Shown one piece after another: positions 32,854-42,117 of a stretch of 51,217 nucleotides of DNA. Numbering within the stretch: the stretch's first letter is position 1; the number at the start of each line of letters is the position of its first letter. The notes below the pieces were generated by a model that made no database searches, had not been told where the DNA came from, and was given only the letters and a program-made list of their open reading frames with translations. The position numbers and the translations under genes are program-made. The DNA is from CAYPHA01 sp964410215 (GTDB lineage Bacteria; Calditrichota; Calditrichia; Calditrichales; CAYPHA01), in the NCBI GenBank assembly GCA_964410215.1, contig CAYPHA010000032.1, forward strand, positions 1-51,217. Direction: 5' to 3'.

Positions 32854-34284
32854 GTGTCCATAAAGACAGAATATACACTTTCAAAACACGGTCACGATTT
32901 TATTGATGACCATTCTTTGGAACATAAACTGAAAAAACCGCCGGCCGATGCAGTTGAAGTCCGGGATATTATAGCCAGGAGTCTGGATAAACAACCGCTT
33001 ACCGTTGATGAAACGGCCTGTTTACTGCGTGTAGAAAATCGCGATCTGGTCGAAGAGATTTTCGATGCTGCCAGAACTCTGAAACGCAAGGTATATGGGA
33101 ACCGGATCGTTTTATTCGCACCGTTCTACATCGGGAATGCCTGTATCAATGATTGTGCCTACTGCGCCTTCCGTAAAAGCAACAGGAAAGCTGTACGCAG
33201 AACGTTAAATCCGGAAGAGATCCGGGAACAGGTCACAGCCCTTTTAAATAAGGGGCATAAACGTCTTATTCTCGTTTTTGGTGAACACCCGCGGTATAAC
33301 GCTGAGTTTATTGCTGACACGGTGAAGCAGGTATATAGCTGCACATCGGGACACGGTGAGATACGGCGGGTCAACATCAATGCAGCACCCCTGGATCATG
33401 AGGGTTTCAAAACCATACACGATGCCGGCATCGGTACCTATCAGATTTTCCAGGAAACCTATCATCATGAGACGTATAAACGTTATCATCCCGCAGATAC
33501 GCCGAAGGGAGACTATCTGTTCCGGCTGGACGGCCTTAGCCGGGCGTTCGAAGTCGGTTGTGATGACATGGGAATCGGAGCGCTGTTCGGCTTGTATGAC
33601 TGGCGTTTCGAAGTGCTGGGCCTTGTATCCCACGCCCGTTTCCTTCAATCGACTTATGGCGTAGGGCCGCATACGATCAGTTTCCCGCGTCTGAAACCGG
33701 CACATAATATCACACTGGACAGCCGCTATTTAGTCAATGATTATGATTTCAAGCGCCTGGTCGCCATTCTTCGCCTGTCGGTCCCATATACCGGAATGAT
33801 CCTGACCGCCCGCGAGGATGAAAGACTGCGCAATGAAATAATGGCTTTCGGTGTCTCTCAAATTGATGCTGGCAGTCGCATAGAAATCGGCGGCTATGCG
33901 GAATATGGCGATGCACAGGTTCAGAATATCACCAGGGAACAGTTCCGGCTCGGCGACCTGCGCAGTCTTGATACTGTTATCAGGAGCCTGTTGGAGAATG
34001 ATTACATTCCAAGCTTTTGTACAGCCTGTTACCGGTGCGGACGAACCGGTGAACAGTTTATGGAGTTTGCCATTCCCGGATTCATAGAAAAATTCTGCAC
34101 GCCCAATGCCATCCTAACCCTGCAGGAGTATTTAACAGATTACGGTTCAGATGCCACAAAAAAAGCAGGAGCACAGCTGATTGAAAAAGAACTGGCTAAA
34201 ATTGAGAATAAATCCATATCTGCCAAAGTGAAAGAACATCTCATCCGTATAAGAGAAACCGAAGACCGGGATTTTTATTTTTAA
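32854..34284 (+). CDS. hydG: [FeFe] hydrogenase H-cluster radical SAM maturase HydG
   Basis: The protein has 476 residues from the GTG at 32854, which lies 6 bases after GAGGAG; upstream in-frame ATGs lie inside hydE and would make it too long. The radical SAM site is CINDCAYC (C97, C101, C104). The auxiliary cluster signature CTACYRCGRTG, followed by KFCTPNAILTLQEYL, is specific for HydG among tyrosine lyases. It cleaves tyrosine to p-cresol and dehydroglycine to form the CO and CN ligands of the H-cluster. Confidence 0.95.
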   Translation: MSIKTEYTLSKHGHDFIDDHSLEHKLKKPPADAVEVRDIIARSLDKQPLTVDETACLLRVENRDLVEEIFDAARTLKRKVYGNRIVLFAPFYIGNACINDCAYCAFRKSNRKAVRRTLNPEEIREQVTALLNKGHKRLILVFGEHPRYNAEFIADTVKQVYSCTSGHGEIRRVNINAAPLDHEGFKTIHDAGIGTYQIFQETYHHETYKRYHPADTPKGDYLFRLDGLSRAFEVGCDDMGIGALFGLYDWRFEVLGLVSHARFLQSTYGVGPHTISFPRLKPAHNITLDSRYLVNDYDFKRLVAILRLSVPYTGMILTAREDERLRNEIMAFGVSQIDAGSRIEIGGYAEYGDAQVQNITREQFRLGDLRSLDTVIRSLLENDYIPSFCTACYRCGRTGEQFMEFAIPGFIEKFCTPNAILTLQEYLTDYGSDATKKAGAQLIEKELAKIENKSISAKVKEHLIRIRETEDRDFYF

Positions 34285-34297
34285 CGACGGGGCATCA

Positions 34298-35719
34298 GTG
34301 ACAGAGAAACGAACATATCGTGTGGAACGGGACATGCTTGGGGAACGCCGCATACCAGTCAATGCCCTCTTCGGCATCCATGCCCAGCGTGCTTCTGAAA
34401 ACTTTCCCCTTTCGGGCAGGCGTGTACACCCGGCCCTGATCCGGGCATACGGCCATGTAAAACAGGCCGCCCTGCAGGCGAATTTTGAGGGGGGATACAT
34501 CGAAAAAGCGCTTTATAACATGCTTTCGCAGGCCTGTGATGAGATGGCGGAGGGACTGCTCAATGAACATATTATTGTGGACGCCATCCAGGGTGGTGCC
34601 GGGACCTCAACGAATATGAATGTGAACGAAGTGCTCTCGAACAGGGCCCTTCAACTTCTCGGACGGGAACCGGGCCGTTATGATATTGTTCATCCGATAG
34701 AACATGTGAATTTACACCAGTCAACAAATGACACCTACCCTACGGCCCTCAAAGTGGCAGCCGTTCAGAAAATCCATGTCATGGAAAAGAATCTCATCGC
34801 GCTTACCGAACGCTTTCAGGACCTGGAGAAATCGACAGCCCATCTGGTAAAAATTGGACGGACGCAGTTGCAAGATGCGGTTTTGACAACCATGGGTCGG
34901 TCAATGGGCGCCTATGCGGAAGCGACGGGCCGGGACCGCTGGCGGATCTACAAGTGCGGGGAGCGGCTTCGCGTTGTCAATCTCGGCGGCACGGCAATTG
35001 GTACAGGTCTGGGAGCACCGCGATCGTACATTTTTAGTGTTGTGGAGCATCTCAATACACTGACCGGTGGCGGGTTTTCCCGTGCTGAAAACATGGTCGA
35101 CAATACACAAAATGTCGATGTGTTCGTTGAAGTGAGTGGAATTCTATCTGCCTGTGCCTCAAACCTGATAAAAATTTCAAATGATCTGCGCCTGTTATCA
35201 AGCGGTCCTGAAACCGGTTTCAGGGAGATACATCTGCCCGAAAGACAGGCCGGATCCAGCATAATGCCGTCAAAGATAAATCCTGTTATACCGGAAGCGG
35301 TTATTCAGTGCGGCCTGCGGGTGAATTCGAACCATCAGAGCATCAGCACCGCCTGCTCCCTGGGAAACCTTGAACTGAATGCTTTCCTGCCGTTTATAGC
35401 CGATTGCCTGCTCGAGAGCCTCGATTTATTATCACAGTCCGCCCGGATCCTTTCTGATTTCTGCATTGACGGTCTGAAGATAAATGAAACGATTCTGGAA
35501 AATCAGATTGCCGCATCCACTGCTACAATCACGGCTCTGATCCACGTGATCGGTTATGATAAGGCCCGGGATCTCGCCCGGAAAGCGGCTGAGACGAACG
35601 TACCGGTACGTGATGTCATTCTGGAGTCAGGTCTGCTGACGGCAGATGAACTGGCCGGATTAACAGCCCCGGAAGCCGTCACACGGCTGGGAACACCGGA
35701 ACATAAAGGAAAAGGATGA
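34298..35719 (+). CDS. aspA: Aspartate ammonia-lyase homologue in hydrogenase maturation operon
   Basis: A 473-residue member of the aspartase/fumarase family. Substrate-binding regions GAGTSTNMNVNEV and HQSTNDTYPTALK and the catalytic SS-loop GSSIMPSKINPVIPE (about 319-333) are intact, so it is probably active. It starts with GTG behind GGGG, 13 bases after hydG, and overlaps hydF by 4 bases, so it is firmly inside the maturation operon. Aspartase releases ammonia and fumarate from aspartate. Homologues are known near hyd maturation genes. A role in supplying the bridging nitrogen of the H-cluster is only inference. Confidence 0.88.
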   Translation: MTEKRTYRVERDMLGERRIPVNALFGIHAQRASENFPLSGRRVHPALIRAYGHVKQAALQANFEGGYIEKALYNMLSQACDEMAEGLLNEHIIVDAIQGGAGTSTNMNVNEVLSNRALQLLGREPGRYDIVHPIEHVNLHQSTNDTYPTALKVAAVQKIHVMEKNLIALTERFQDLEKSTAHLVKIGRTQLQDAVLTTMGRSMGAYAEATGRDRWRIYKCGERLRVVNLGGTAIGTGLGAPRSYIFSVVEHLNTLTGGGFSRAENMVDNTQNVDVFVEVSGILSACASNLIKISNDLRLLSSGPETGFREIHLPERQAGSSIMPSKINPVIPEAVIQCGLRVNSNHQSISTACSLGNLELNAFLPFIADCLLESLDLLSQSARILSDFCIDGLKINETILENQIAASTATITALIHVIGYDKARDLARKAAETNVPVRDVILESGLLTADELAGLTAPEAVTRLGTPEHKGKG

Positions 35720-36978
35720 AAAACACTCCCAAGGGAATGCGTCTGCATATTGGTATTTTCGGGCGGCGAAACACGGGTAAGTCTTCGCTTTTAAATGCTT
35801 TGACAAGCCAGCAGGTATCAATTGTTTCCCATATCGCCGGAACAACGACAGACCCGGTTGAAAAGCCGATGGAGCTTCTGCCCCTGGGACCCGTGCAATT
35901 TATCGACACAGCCGGAATGGATGATATCGGGGCACTCGGTTCCATGCGTGTCAAACGTTCTGTCCGCATTCTTGACAGAACCGATATTGCCCTGCTTGTA
36001 AGCACCCCATCCTCCTGGGGAGATTTTGAAGAAGAATTACTGGCACGGTTTAAAGCACTGGCCATCCCCTTTCTGATCATATTAAACAAGACCGATATTG
36101 AAGAGCCTGAGCCCGGCCTGATAGCTGAGCTTAGCGGCCGGGACCTGCCGCCACCTATCCTGACGGCGGCACCGTCAGGAAAAGGGATTTCCGATTTAAA
36201 AGAAGCGTTAATCAGAGAGGCTCCCGATTCTTTTCTGACATCTCCTTCAATCGTCGGAGAATTGATAAACCCCGGAGAAATGGTTGTTCTGGTTGTTCCT
36301 ATCGATCTGGAGGCTCCCAAAGGCCGGCTGATACTGCCCCAGGTTCAGACCATTCGCGACATTCTGGACCATGATGCCTGCAGTATGGTTGTCAAAGAAC
36401 GTGAGCTCAGGGCAGCACTGGATATGCTGAAACAGCCCCCGGCACTCGTTGTTACCGACTCCCAGGCTTTCCTCAAAGTAGCCGGAGATACACCGCCCGG
36501 TGTACCACTGACATCGTTTTCTATACTTTTTGCCCGGCTTAAGGGCGATCTGGCCGCATTCGTCGAGGGGGCCCTTTCGATCGAACATTTGCAATCAGGA
36601 GACCGGATACTGATTGCGGAAGCCTGTACCCACCATCCGATTGCAGAAGATATCGGTCGCGTTAAAATACCGCGCTGGCTGAGGCAATATGTGGGTAATC
36701 AACTTGAAATCCAACACGTTCAGGGCAGTGATTTTCCCGATGATCTCAGCCCGTATAATCTGGTGATTCACTGCGGTTCCTGCACATTCAACCGCAAACA
36801 ATTATTAAGCCGAATACTGGCCTGCCGCAATGCCGGTGTGCCTATTACCAATTACGGTGTTGCTATATCCTATACACTCGGTATATTCGAACGCGCCCTG
36901 GCGCCTTTCCCCGCTGCCGCCGATATACTGGAGCGCTATAGGACCGGAGCTTTGCAGCATGTAATGAAAACCTATTGA
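35716..36978 (+). CDS. hydF: [FeFe] hydrogenase maturation GTPase HydF
   Basis: A 420-residue scaffold protein. The N-terminal GTPase domain has G1 GRRNTGKSS, G3 DTAGMDD and G4 NKTD. A dimerisation domain (about 180-260) follows, then the C-terminal cluster-binding domain with EACTHHP and VIHCGSCTFNR, the CxH...HCxxC cluster ligands of HydF. It assembles the diiron subcluster and delivers it to HydA. It overlaps the aspartase gene by 4 bases (ATGA). It is the last gene of the H-cluster maturation set. Confidence 0.95.
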   Translation: MKNTPKGMRLHIGIFGRRNTGKSSLLNALTSQQVSIVSHIAGTTTDPVEKPMELLPLGPVQFIDTAGMDDIGALGSMRVKRSVRILDRTDIALLVSTPSSWGDFEEELLARFKALAIPFLIILNKTDIEEPEPGLIAELSGRDLPPPILTAAPSGKGISDLKEALIREAPDSFLTSPSIVGELINPGEMVVLVVPIDLEAPKGRLILPQVQTIRDILDHDACSMVVKERELRAALDMLKQPPALVVTDSQAFLKVAGDTPPGVPLTSFSILFARLKGDLAAFVEGALSIEHLQSGDRILIAEACTHHPIAEDIGRVKIPRWLRQYVGNQLEIQHVQGSDFPDDLSPYNLVIHCGSCTFNRKQLLSRILACRNAGVPITNYGVAISYTLGIFERALAPFPAAADILERYRTGALQHVMKTY

Positions 36979-37032
36979 CCCCGGTATATTTTTTTTATAC
37001 CATGTAAAATATTCGACATGGAGATTAGAGTA

Positions 37033-37374
37033 TTGCATGAAATGTCTATTGCAATGAACGTTGTTGAAATCGGAATTACGACGGCAAATGCAAATGATGC
37101 GAAAAAAATCAATGAAATTGTTGTAGAAATCGGTAAACTGGCAGGAGTGGTTCCCGATGCGCTTCATTTCTGTTATGAGTCAGCATGTAAGGGAACGATT
37201 GCGGAGGGTTCCCGATTAACTCTTGTTTCCATCCCTGCCCGGGCTCACTGCAGTCATTGTAATAGATACTTTGAAGCCGACACGTTTGTTTCCCCATGCC
37301 CGGATTGCGGTGAGATGAGTTTTGAAATTCAGGGCGGCAGAGACTTAAAAGTGAAGTCAATTAATGTTGATTAG
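37033..37374 (+). CDS. hypA: Hydrogenase nickel insertion protein HypA (TTG start)
   Basis: A 113-residue nickel metallochaperone. I place the start at the TTG at 37033, which lies 9 bases after GGAG and gives the N-terminal MHEMSIAM. In HypA the amino terminus, His2 and Glu3 bind nickel, so a longer form from the ATG at 37018 would bury these ligands. The zinc site is CSHC (about 76-79) and CPDC (about 92-95). HypA works with HypB to load nickel into the [NiFe] large subunits, both of which are encoded in this window. It opens the hyp cluster. Confidence 0.92.
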   Translation: MHEMSIAMNVVEIGITTANANDAKKINEIVVEIGKLAGVVPDALHFCYESACKGTIAEGSRLTLVSIPARAHCSHCNRYFEADTFVSPCPDCGEMSFEIQGGRDLKVKSINVD

Positions 37375-37389
37375 CGGAACATATTCCGC
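37374..37389. other. Perfect palindrome between hypA and hypB
   Basis: GCGGAACATATTCCGC: 6-bp arms around CATA, starting at the last base of the hypA stop codon. There is no T-run, so it is not a typical terminator. It could be a weak mRNA hairpin or an operator. Confidence 0.4.
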
Positions 37390-37419
37390 AATAAAAAGCC
37401 AACTTAACCGGAGAATATT

Positions 37420-38211
37420 ATGTGCGATACATGCGGATGCGGCCAACCGGCGGAAGCGGTAAGCTTCACTAAACCTGGCGAACATACCCATTCACATATC
37501 GGTGATGCGCATGGACACCATCACCACCATCATGATCATTCTCATCGTGATCATGATCATTCAAAAACATTTGAGGTCGAGCAGGATGTTCTTTCAAAAA
37601 ACAACCTGCTGGCAGAACGGAACCGCGGTTATTTCGAGGCGAAGGGCCTGTATGTCCTTAATCTGGTCAGCTCGCCCGGAGCCGGGAAAACCATGCTCCT
37701 GGAGAAAACCATAGAGACGTTGAAGGATGACATCCCTTTTTCTGTCATTGAAGGAGATCAGCAAACGCTACGGGATGCGGACCGTATTCAGTCTGTGGGT
37801 GCCAGTGCCATTCAGATAAACACCGGACAGGGATGTCACCTGGATGCTGAAATGATCAATCATGCCGTTAAATCACTTGCGCCAGTTGACAAATCCATAC
37901 TGATGATTGAAAACGTCGGCAACCTGGTGTGTCCTGCCTTGTTTGATCTTGGTGAAGCCGGGAAAGTCGTTATCATCAGTGTTACCGAAGGTGATGACAA
38001 ACCGCTGAAATATCCAACTATGTTTAGTGTTTCCGATATTTGCATCATCAATAAAACCGATCTGCTGCCCTATGTGGATTTTGATGTGGAACGCTGCAAG
38101 GAATATGCTCTGAAAGTGAATCCTCACCTCACTTTCTTTGAAGTGTCTGCAAAAACCGGTGCGGGACTGGATGCCTGGTTCACCTGGCTCAAAAACCAGT
38201 TAAATTCCTGA
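37420..38211 (+). CDS. hypB: Hydrogenase nickel incorporation GTPase HypB
   Basis: A 263-residue GTPase. The N-terminus has the high-affinity nickel motif CDTCGCG (C2, C5, C7) and a histidine-rich stretch (about residues 22-48) that can store nickel. The GTPase domain has SSPGAGKT (P-loop), EGDQQT, the second metal site GQGCHLD and NKTD. It hydrolyses GTP to hand nickel to HypA and the hydrogenase large subunit. GGAG precedes the ATG. Confidence 0.96.
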   Translation: MCDTCGCGQPAEAVSFTKPGEHTHSHIGDAHGHHHHHHDHSHRDHDHSKTFEVEQDVLSKNNLLAERNRGYFEAKGLYVLNLVSSPGAGKTMLLEKTIETLKDDIPFSVIEGDQQTLRDADRIQSVGASAIQINTGQGCHLDAEMINHAVKSLAPVDKSILMIENVGNLVCPALFDLGEAGKVVIISVTEGDDKPLKYPTMFSVSDICIINKTDLLPYVDFDVERCKEYALKVNPHLTFFEVSAKTGAGLDAWFTWLKNQLNS

Positions 38212-38220
38212 CAGGGTTCT

Positions 38221-40703
38221 ATGACCTCTCCAATGGTAAACGAAAACATGGAACGACGGAAACTGCAAATCAACGGTGTCGTCCAGGGTGTCGGATTCCG
38301 CCCTTTTATTTTTAGAATTGCCCGGACCCATGCACTGACNNNNNNNNNNNNNNNNNNNNNNNNNNNNNNNNNNNNNNNNNNNNNNNNNNNNNNNNNNNNN
38401 NNNNNNNNNNNNNNNNNNNNNNNNNNNNNNNNNNNNNNNAGGGTGTCGGATTCCGCCCTTTTATTTTTAGAATTGCCCGGACCCATGCACTGACCGGCTA
38501 TGTCAACAACACCTCACGCGGGGTGGACATTGAAATACAGGGAGAACACGCCGCTGTTTTATTATTTATGGACAAACTGTCTGAAGAACTACCCCCTCTG
38601 GCTGAAATAACCGGTATCGAAGAAGCAATCATTCCGCCTGTCCCGACGGAAACCGCGTTCGTTATTCAACATTCTGAGATACAATCGGAGGTAAGCACAT
38701 TTATTTCTCCGGATATGGCTGTGTGCGACGATTGTCTTTCCGAGCTATTCGATGTGCAGGACCGCCGTTACCTCTATCCCTTTATCAACTGTACAAATTG
38801 CGGACCCCGCTATACGATCATCCGGTCCATTCCGTACGATCGTGCTGCAACCACCATGTCGACTTTCACGATGTGCCAGGAATGCCTCCGGGAGTATCAG
38901 AATCCCCTGGACAGGCGATTCCACGCGCAACCCAACGCTTGTCCGGTTTGCGGCCCGAAAGTATGGATTGAAGAAGCGGGTAACGGGAGACGGCTTGAAG
39001 AAAAAGATGGTGCAATCAATGCCGCCACAGATGCGTTGTTGCGCGGCAAAATAGTTGCCGTCAAAGGGCTTGGTGGATTCCACCTTGCGGTGGATGCTAC
39101 AAACCCGGAAGCCGTAAACCGTCTGCGTACAAGAAAAAACCGTGAAGAAAAGCCTCTGGCAATCATGGTGACCAACCGCCGCACTCTGCATGAGATCGTC
39201 CATGTAAAAAAGATGGAAATGCAACTACTGGAAAGCCCGCAACATCCGATCGTACTCATGGAAAAAAAAGAACCATGTCCGGTAACGGAAGCGGTTGCTC
39301 CCGGGAACAGCCGTCTTGGCGTCATGCTGCCTTACACACCTCTGCACCACATTTTACTGGAACGACTCAAAAGCAGGACAGCCACACCGATTCTGGTGAT
39401 GACCAGTGCAAACCTTTCGGAAGAACCGATTGTCATGACCAATGAAGAAGCGGGCAAACGTCTGACCGGTATAGCAGACCTGCTTCTCCTGCATGACCGT
39501 AAGATCCTGATTCGTGCTGATGATTCCGTTCAGAGCATCATTTCGGGTAAACCCGTATTTTTGCGTCGCAGCCGCGGGTATGTCCCCAAACCCGTCATTC
39601 TTCACCATGACGGAGCCGAAATTCTTGCCACCGGCGGGCATCTGAAGAATACAGTCTGTCTTCTGCATGAAAACCGCGCTTTTTTGAGTCAGCATATCGG
39701 CGACCTCGAGAATCTCGAAGCATACCGGTTCTTTTCTCAGTCGGTGAGTCACCTGCAAAACGTTCTTGATCTAAAGCCGGAAATTATTGCCCATGATATG
39801 CATCCCGGTTATTTTTCAACACAATGGGCCCGCGAACAGGGCATGGAAACCATACCGGTGCAGCATCATCACGCCCACCTGGCTTCCTGTTTAGCTGAAT
39901 GGCGGCTGGATGGCCCGGCCATCGGCATCATACTGGACGGAACCGGGTATGGCTATGACGGTTCTATATGGGGAGGTGAAGTGCTGATCGGTGATTATAC
40001 GGAGGTCTCCCGTTTTCTGTCGCTTGCCGGCACACCCTTACCCGGGGGTGACAAAGCTATTCTCGAACCGTGGCGCACAGCTACCGGTCATCTATACACG
40101 GCATTTGGAGAAAACCTCCCTGAACTGCCATTTATGCATGGTTTACCCGTTGGAGCGGTAATTGAAATGCTTCAAAAGCGCATTAACGCACCATTTACAA
40201 GCAGTTGCGGCCGGCTGTTCGATGCGGTTGCTGCGATCTGCGGAATCCGCAATAAAATCAGATACGAAGCACAGGCGGCTATCGAGCTTATGCAATTTTC
40301 TGAAGGCGGAAGAGGCGATATTCTGCCCTATGCCTTTAATGAGAACAGCATCGATATAACACCCATGATCCGTAAAATTGTGCACGATGTTCAAAACGGG
40401 ATTGCGGTTTCCACAATCGGCATAAATTTTCATGCCACGCTGATACGCATATTTACGGAAGCGGCTGAAAAAGCGCGGAAAGCGAGCCGGATTAACCGTG
40501 TCGTGCTGAGTGGCGGTGTCATGCAGAATGAAATATTATTCAGCGGACTCATGTTTCATTTATCTGAATCCGGTTTTGATGTATATTACCAGAAACAGGT
40601 TCCCGCAAATGATGGCGGCATATCACTCGGCCAGGCTGTTATCGCCCGGGAACTGGCAAAAAAAGGAATGAAAACAGCCGGTTATAATCAAACCTATCAA
40701 TGA
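38221..40703 (+). CDS. hypF: Carbamoyltransferase HypF (split by an artefactual assembly gap)
   Basis: HypF makes the cyanide precursor for the [NiFe] centre from carbamoyl phosphate. The N-terminal acylphosphatase domain begins LQINGVVQGVGFRPFIF. After the gap come the zinc-finger region (CDDCLSELFD, CTNCGPRYTI, CQECLREYQNP, CPVCGPK), the YrdC-like domain (KGLGGFHLAVDA) and the Kae1-like domain (VQHHHAHLASCLAE and DGTGYG). The reading frame breaks at 100 Ns (38340-38439), but 55 bases on each side of the gap are identical (38285-38339 and 38440-38494). Removing 155 bases restores one continuous frame of about 775 residues, the normal HypF length. I therefore treat the gene as intact. Confidence 0.93.
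38285..38494 (+). repeat. 55-bp direct repeat flanking the gap (contig overlap artefact)
   Basis: Bases 38285-38339 and 38440-38494 are identical and encode the same stretch of the HypF acylphosphatase domain (QGVGFRPFIFRIARTHAL). A real duplication there would destroy the domain. It is best read as unmerged contig ends. Confidence 0.93.
38340..38439. other. Scaffold gap of 100 Ns
   Basis: Exactly 100 unresolved bases inside hypF. A run of this length is a standard placeholder for unknown gap size. The identical 55-base flanks show that the true gap is negative, meaning the two contigs overlap. Confidence 0.97.
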
Positions 40704-40720
40704 TAGAGGGGAAATGAATT

Positions 40721-41011
40721 ATGTGTTTAGCCATACCCGGAAAAGTTATAAAGTTGTATGAAGAAAACGGTCTGTTGATGGGAAACGTTGATTTCAGCGG
40801 AACGGTCAATATGACCTGTATGGCTTATGTTCCGGAGGTCAAAGAAGGTCAATACGTGATCGTACACGCCGGATTTGCCATTTCCATACTTGACGAGGAA
40901 GAAGCACAGGAGGTATTCAAGGCCTGGGGTGAACTGGAAGAACGTGTACGTCAGGAAAACGCGCGGTTACACAATAATGCCGGATCATCTTCGGACGCGG
41001 AACTGAATTAA
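40721..41011 (+). CDS. hypC: Hydrogenase assembly chaperone HypC
   Basis: A 96-residue chaperone starting MCLAIPGKV, the invariant HypC start whose Cys2 (after Met removal) holds the Fe(CN)2CO unit. The beta-barrel section has NVDFSGTVNMTCMAYVPEVKEGQYVIVHAGFAI in pieces typical of the family. It shuttles the iron unit between HypD and the large subunit. GAGGGG lies upstream. One HypC must serve two different [NiFe] enzymes unless others exist elsewhere. Confidence 0.96.
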   Translation: MCLAIPGKVIKLYEENGLLMGNVDFSGTVNMTCMAYVPEVKEGQYVIVHAGFAISILDEEEAQEVFKAWGELEERVRQENARLHNNAGSSSDAELN

Positions 41012-41012
41012 C

Positions 41013-42104
41013 ATGAAATATCTCGATGAATACCGCGATCCTAAAATAGCCAGAGCTATTCTGAAAAAGATCCATCAGATCACCACCCGGCCATGGGTCA
41101 TTATGGAGATCTGCGGTGGACAGACACATTCAATTATACGCAACGGGATTGACCGTTTAATTCCGGATACCATTGAACTGGTTCACGGACCGGGCTGTCC
41201 CGTTTGTGTCACGCCCCTCGAAATGATCGACCAGGCTATAGAAATTGCCGGACGGCCGGACGTCATTTTCACGTCGTTCGGTGATATGCTCCGTGTTCCG
41301 GGGAGCAAAAAGGACCTTTTCCAGGTCAAATCAGAGGGCGCTGACGTGCGGATGGTCTATTCCCCTCTCGAAGCCGTTAAACTCGCCCGCGAAAATCCGG
41401 ACAAAGAGGTGGTTTTTTTCGCCGTCGGATTTGAAACAACCGCCCCGGGGAATGCCATGGCTCTTCACCTGGCCGCAAAAGAGGGGCTTACAAATTTCAG
41501 TGAGCTGGTCAGCCATGTTCTTGTTCCGCCTGCCATGAAAGCGCTGCTCGGATCAGAACAAAACCGTGTTCAGGCCTACCTTGCCGCCGGACATGTCTGT
41601 GCCGTAATGGGCTGGGAGGAATATGAAGAGATTGCCGAAACTTTTCGTATACCCATCGTTCCAACCGGATTTGAGCCTGTTGATATTCTGCAGGGTATCC
41701 TGATGGTTGTTGAACAATTGGAAGGTAAACAGGCCCGGGTTGTTAACCAGTATTCACGGGCCGTTACACGGGAAGGCAACAGGATTGCCCGCAGGCAGAT
41801 CGATGAAGTGTATGAAATGTGTGACCGGAAATGGCGGGGTATCGGCCTCATACCGGCGAGCGGTTTATGTATCAGGGATGCGTACCGTGCTTATGATGCC
41901 GCAGCTAAATTCCAGGTTGGCAATATTCAGACAAACGAATCGGAAGTCTGTATCAGCGGAATCGTGCTTCAGGGTCTAAAAAAACCCCATCAATGCCCTG
42001 CCTTCGGCACAGATTGCACTCCGGAACACCCCCTCGGCGCAACCATGGTATCCGATGAAGGCGCATGCGCGGCCTATTATAAGTATTATCGAATTCGCTC
42101 ATAA
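41013..42104 (+). CDS. hypD: Hydrogenase formation protein HypD
   Basis: A 363-residue [4Fe-4S] protein, the scaffold on which Fe(CN)2CO is built with HypC and HypE. Conserved segments are EICGGQTHSI (Cys about 34), GPGCPVCVT (Cys about 64 and 67), GFETTAPG and AGHVCAVMGW. The C-terminal cluster cysteines are in PHQCPAFGTDCTPEHPLGA and EGACAAYY. It starts one base after the hypC stop codon. Confidence 0.96.
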   Translation: MKYLDEYRDPKIARAILKKIHQITTRPWVIMEICGGQTHSIIRNGIDRLIPDTIELVHGPGCPVCVTPLEMIDQAIEIAGRPDVIFTSFGDMLRVPGSKKDLFQVKSEGADVRMVYSPLEAVKLARENPDKEVVFFAVGFETTAPGNAMALHLAAKEGLTNFSELVSHVLVPPAMKALLGSEQNRVQAYLAAGHVCAVMGWEEYEEIAETFRIPIVPTGFEPVDILQGILMVVEQLEGKQARVVNQYSRAVTREGNRIARRQIDEVYEMCDRKWRGIGLIPASGLCIRDAYRAYDAAAKFQVGNIQTNESEVCISGIVLQGLKKPHQCPAFGTDCTPEHPLGATMVSDEGACAAYYKYYRIRS

Positions 42105-42117
42105 CAGGATAAACATT

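Noticed and set aside
36983..37001. GGTATA-(T7)-TATACC hairpin between hydF and hypA
   Set aside because: The stem is only 6 bp, AT-rich, and the T-run is in the loop instead of after the stem; too weak to call a terminator or operator.
38221..38523. Apparent frameshift or duplication in hypF
   Set aside because: Explained fully by unmerged contig ends around a 100-N placeholder; the corrected frame is continuous.
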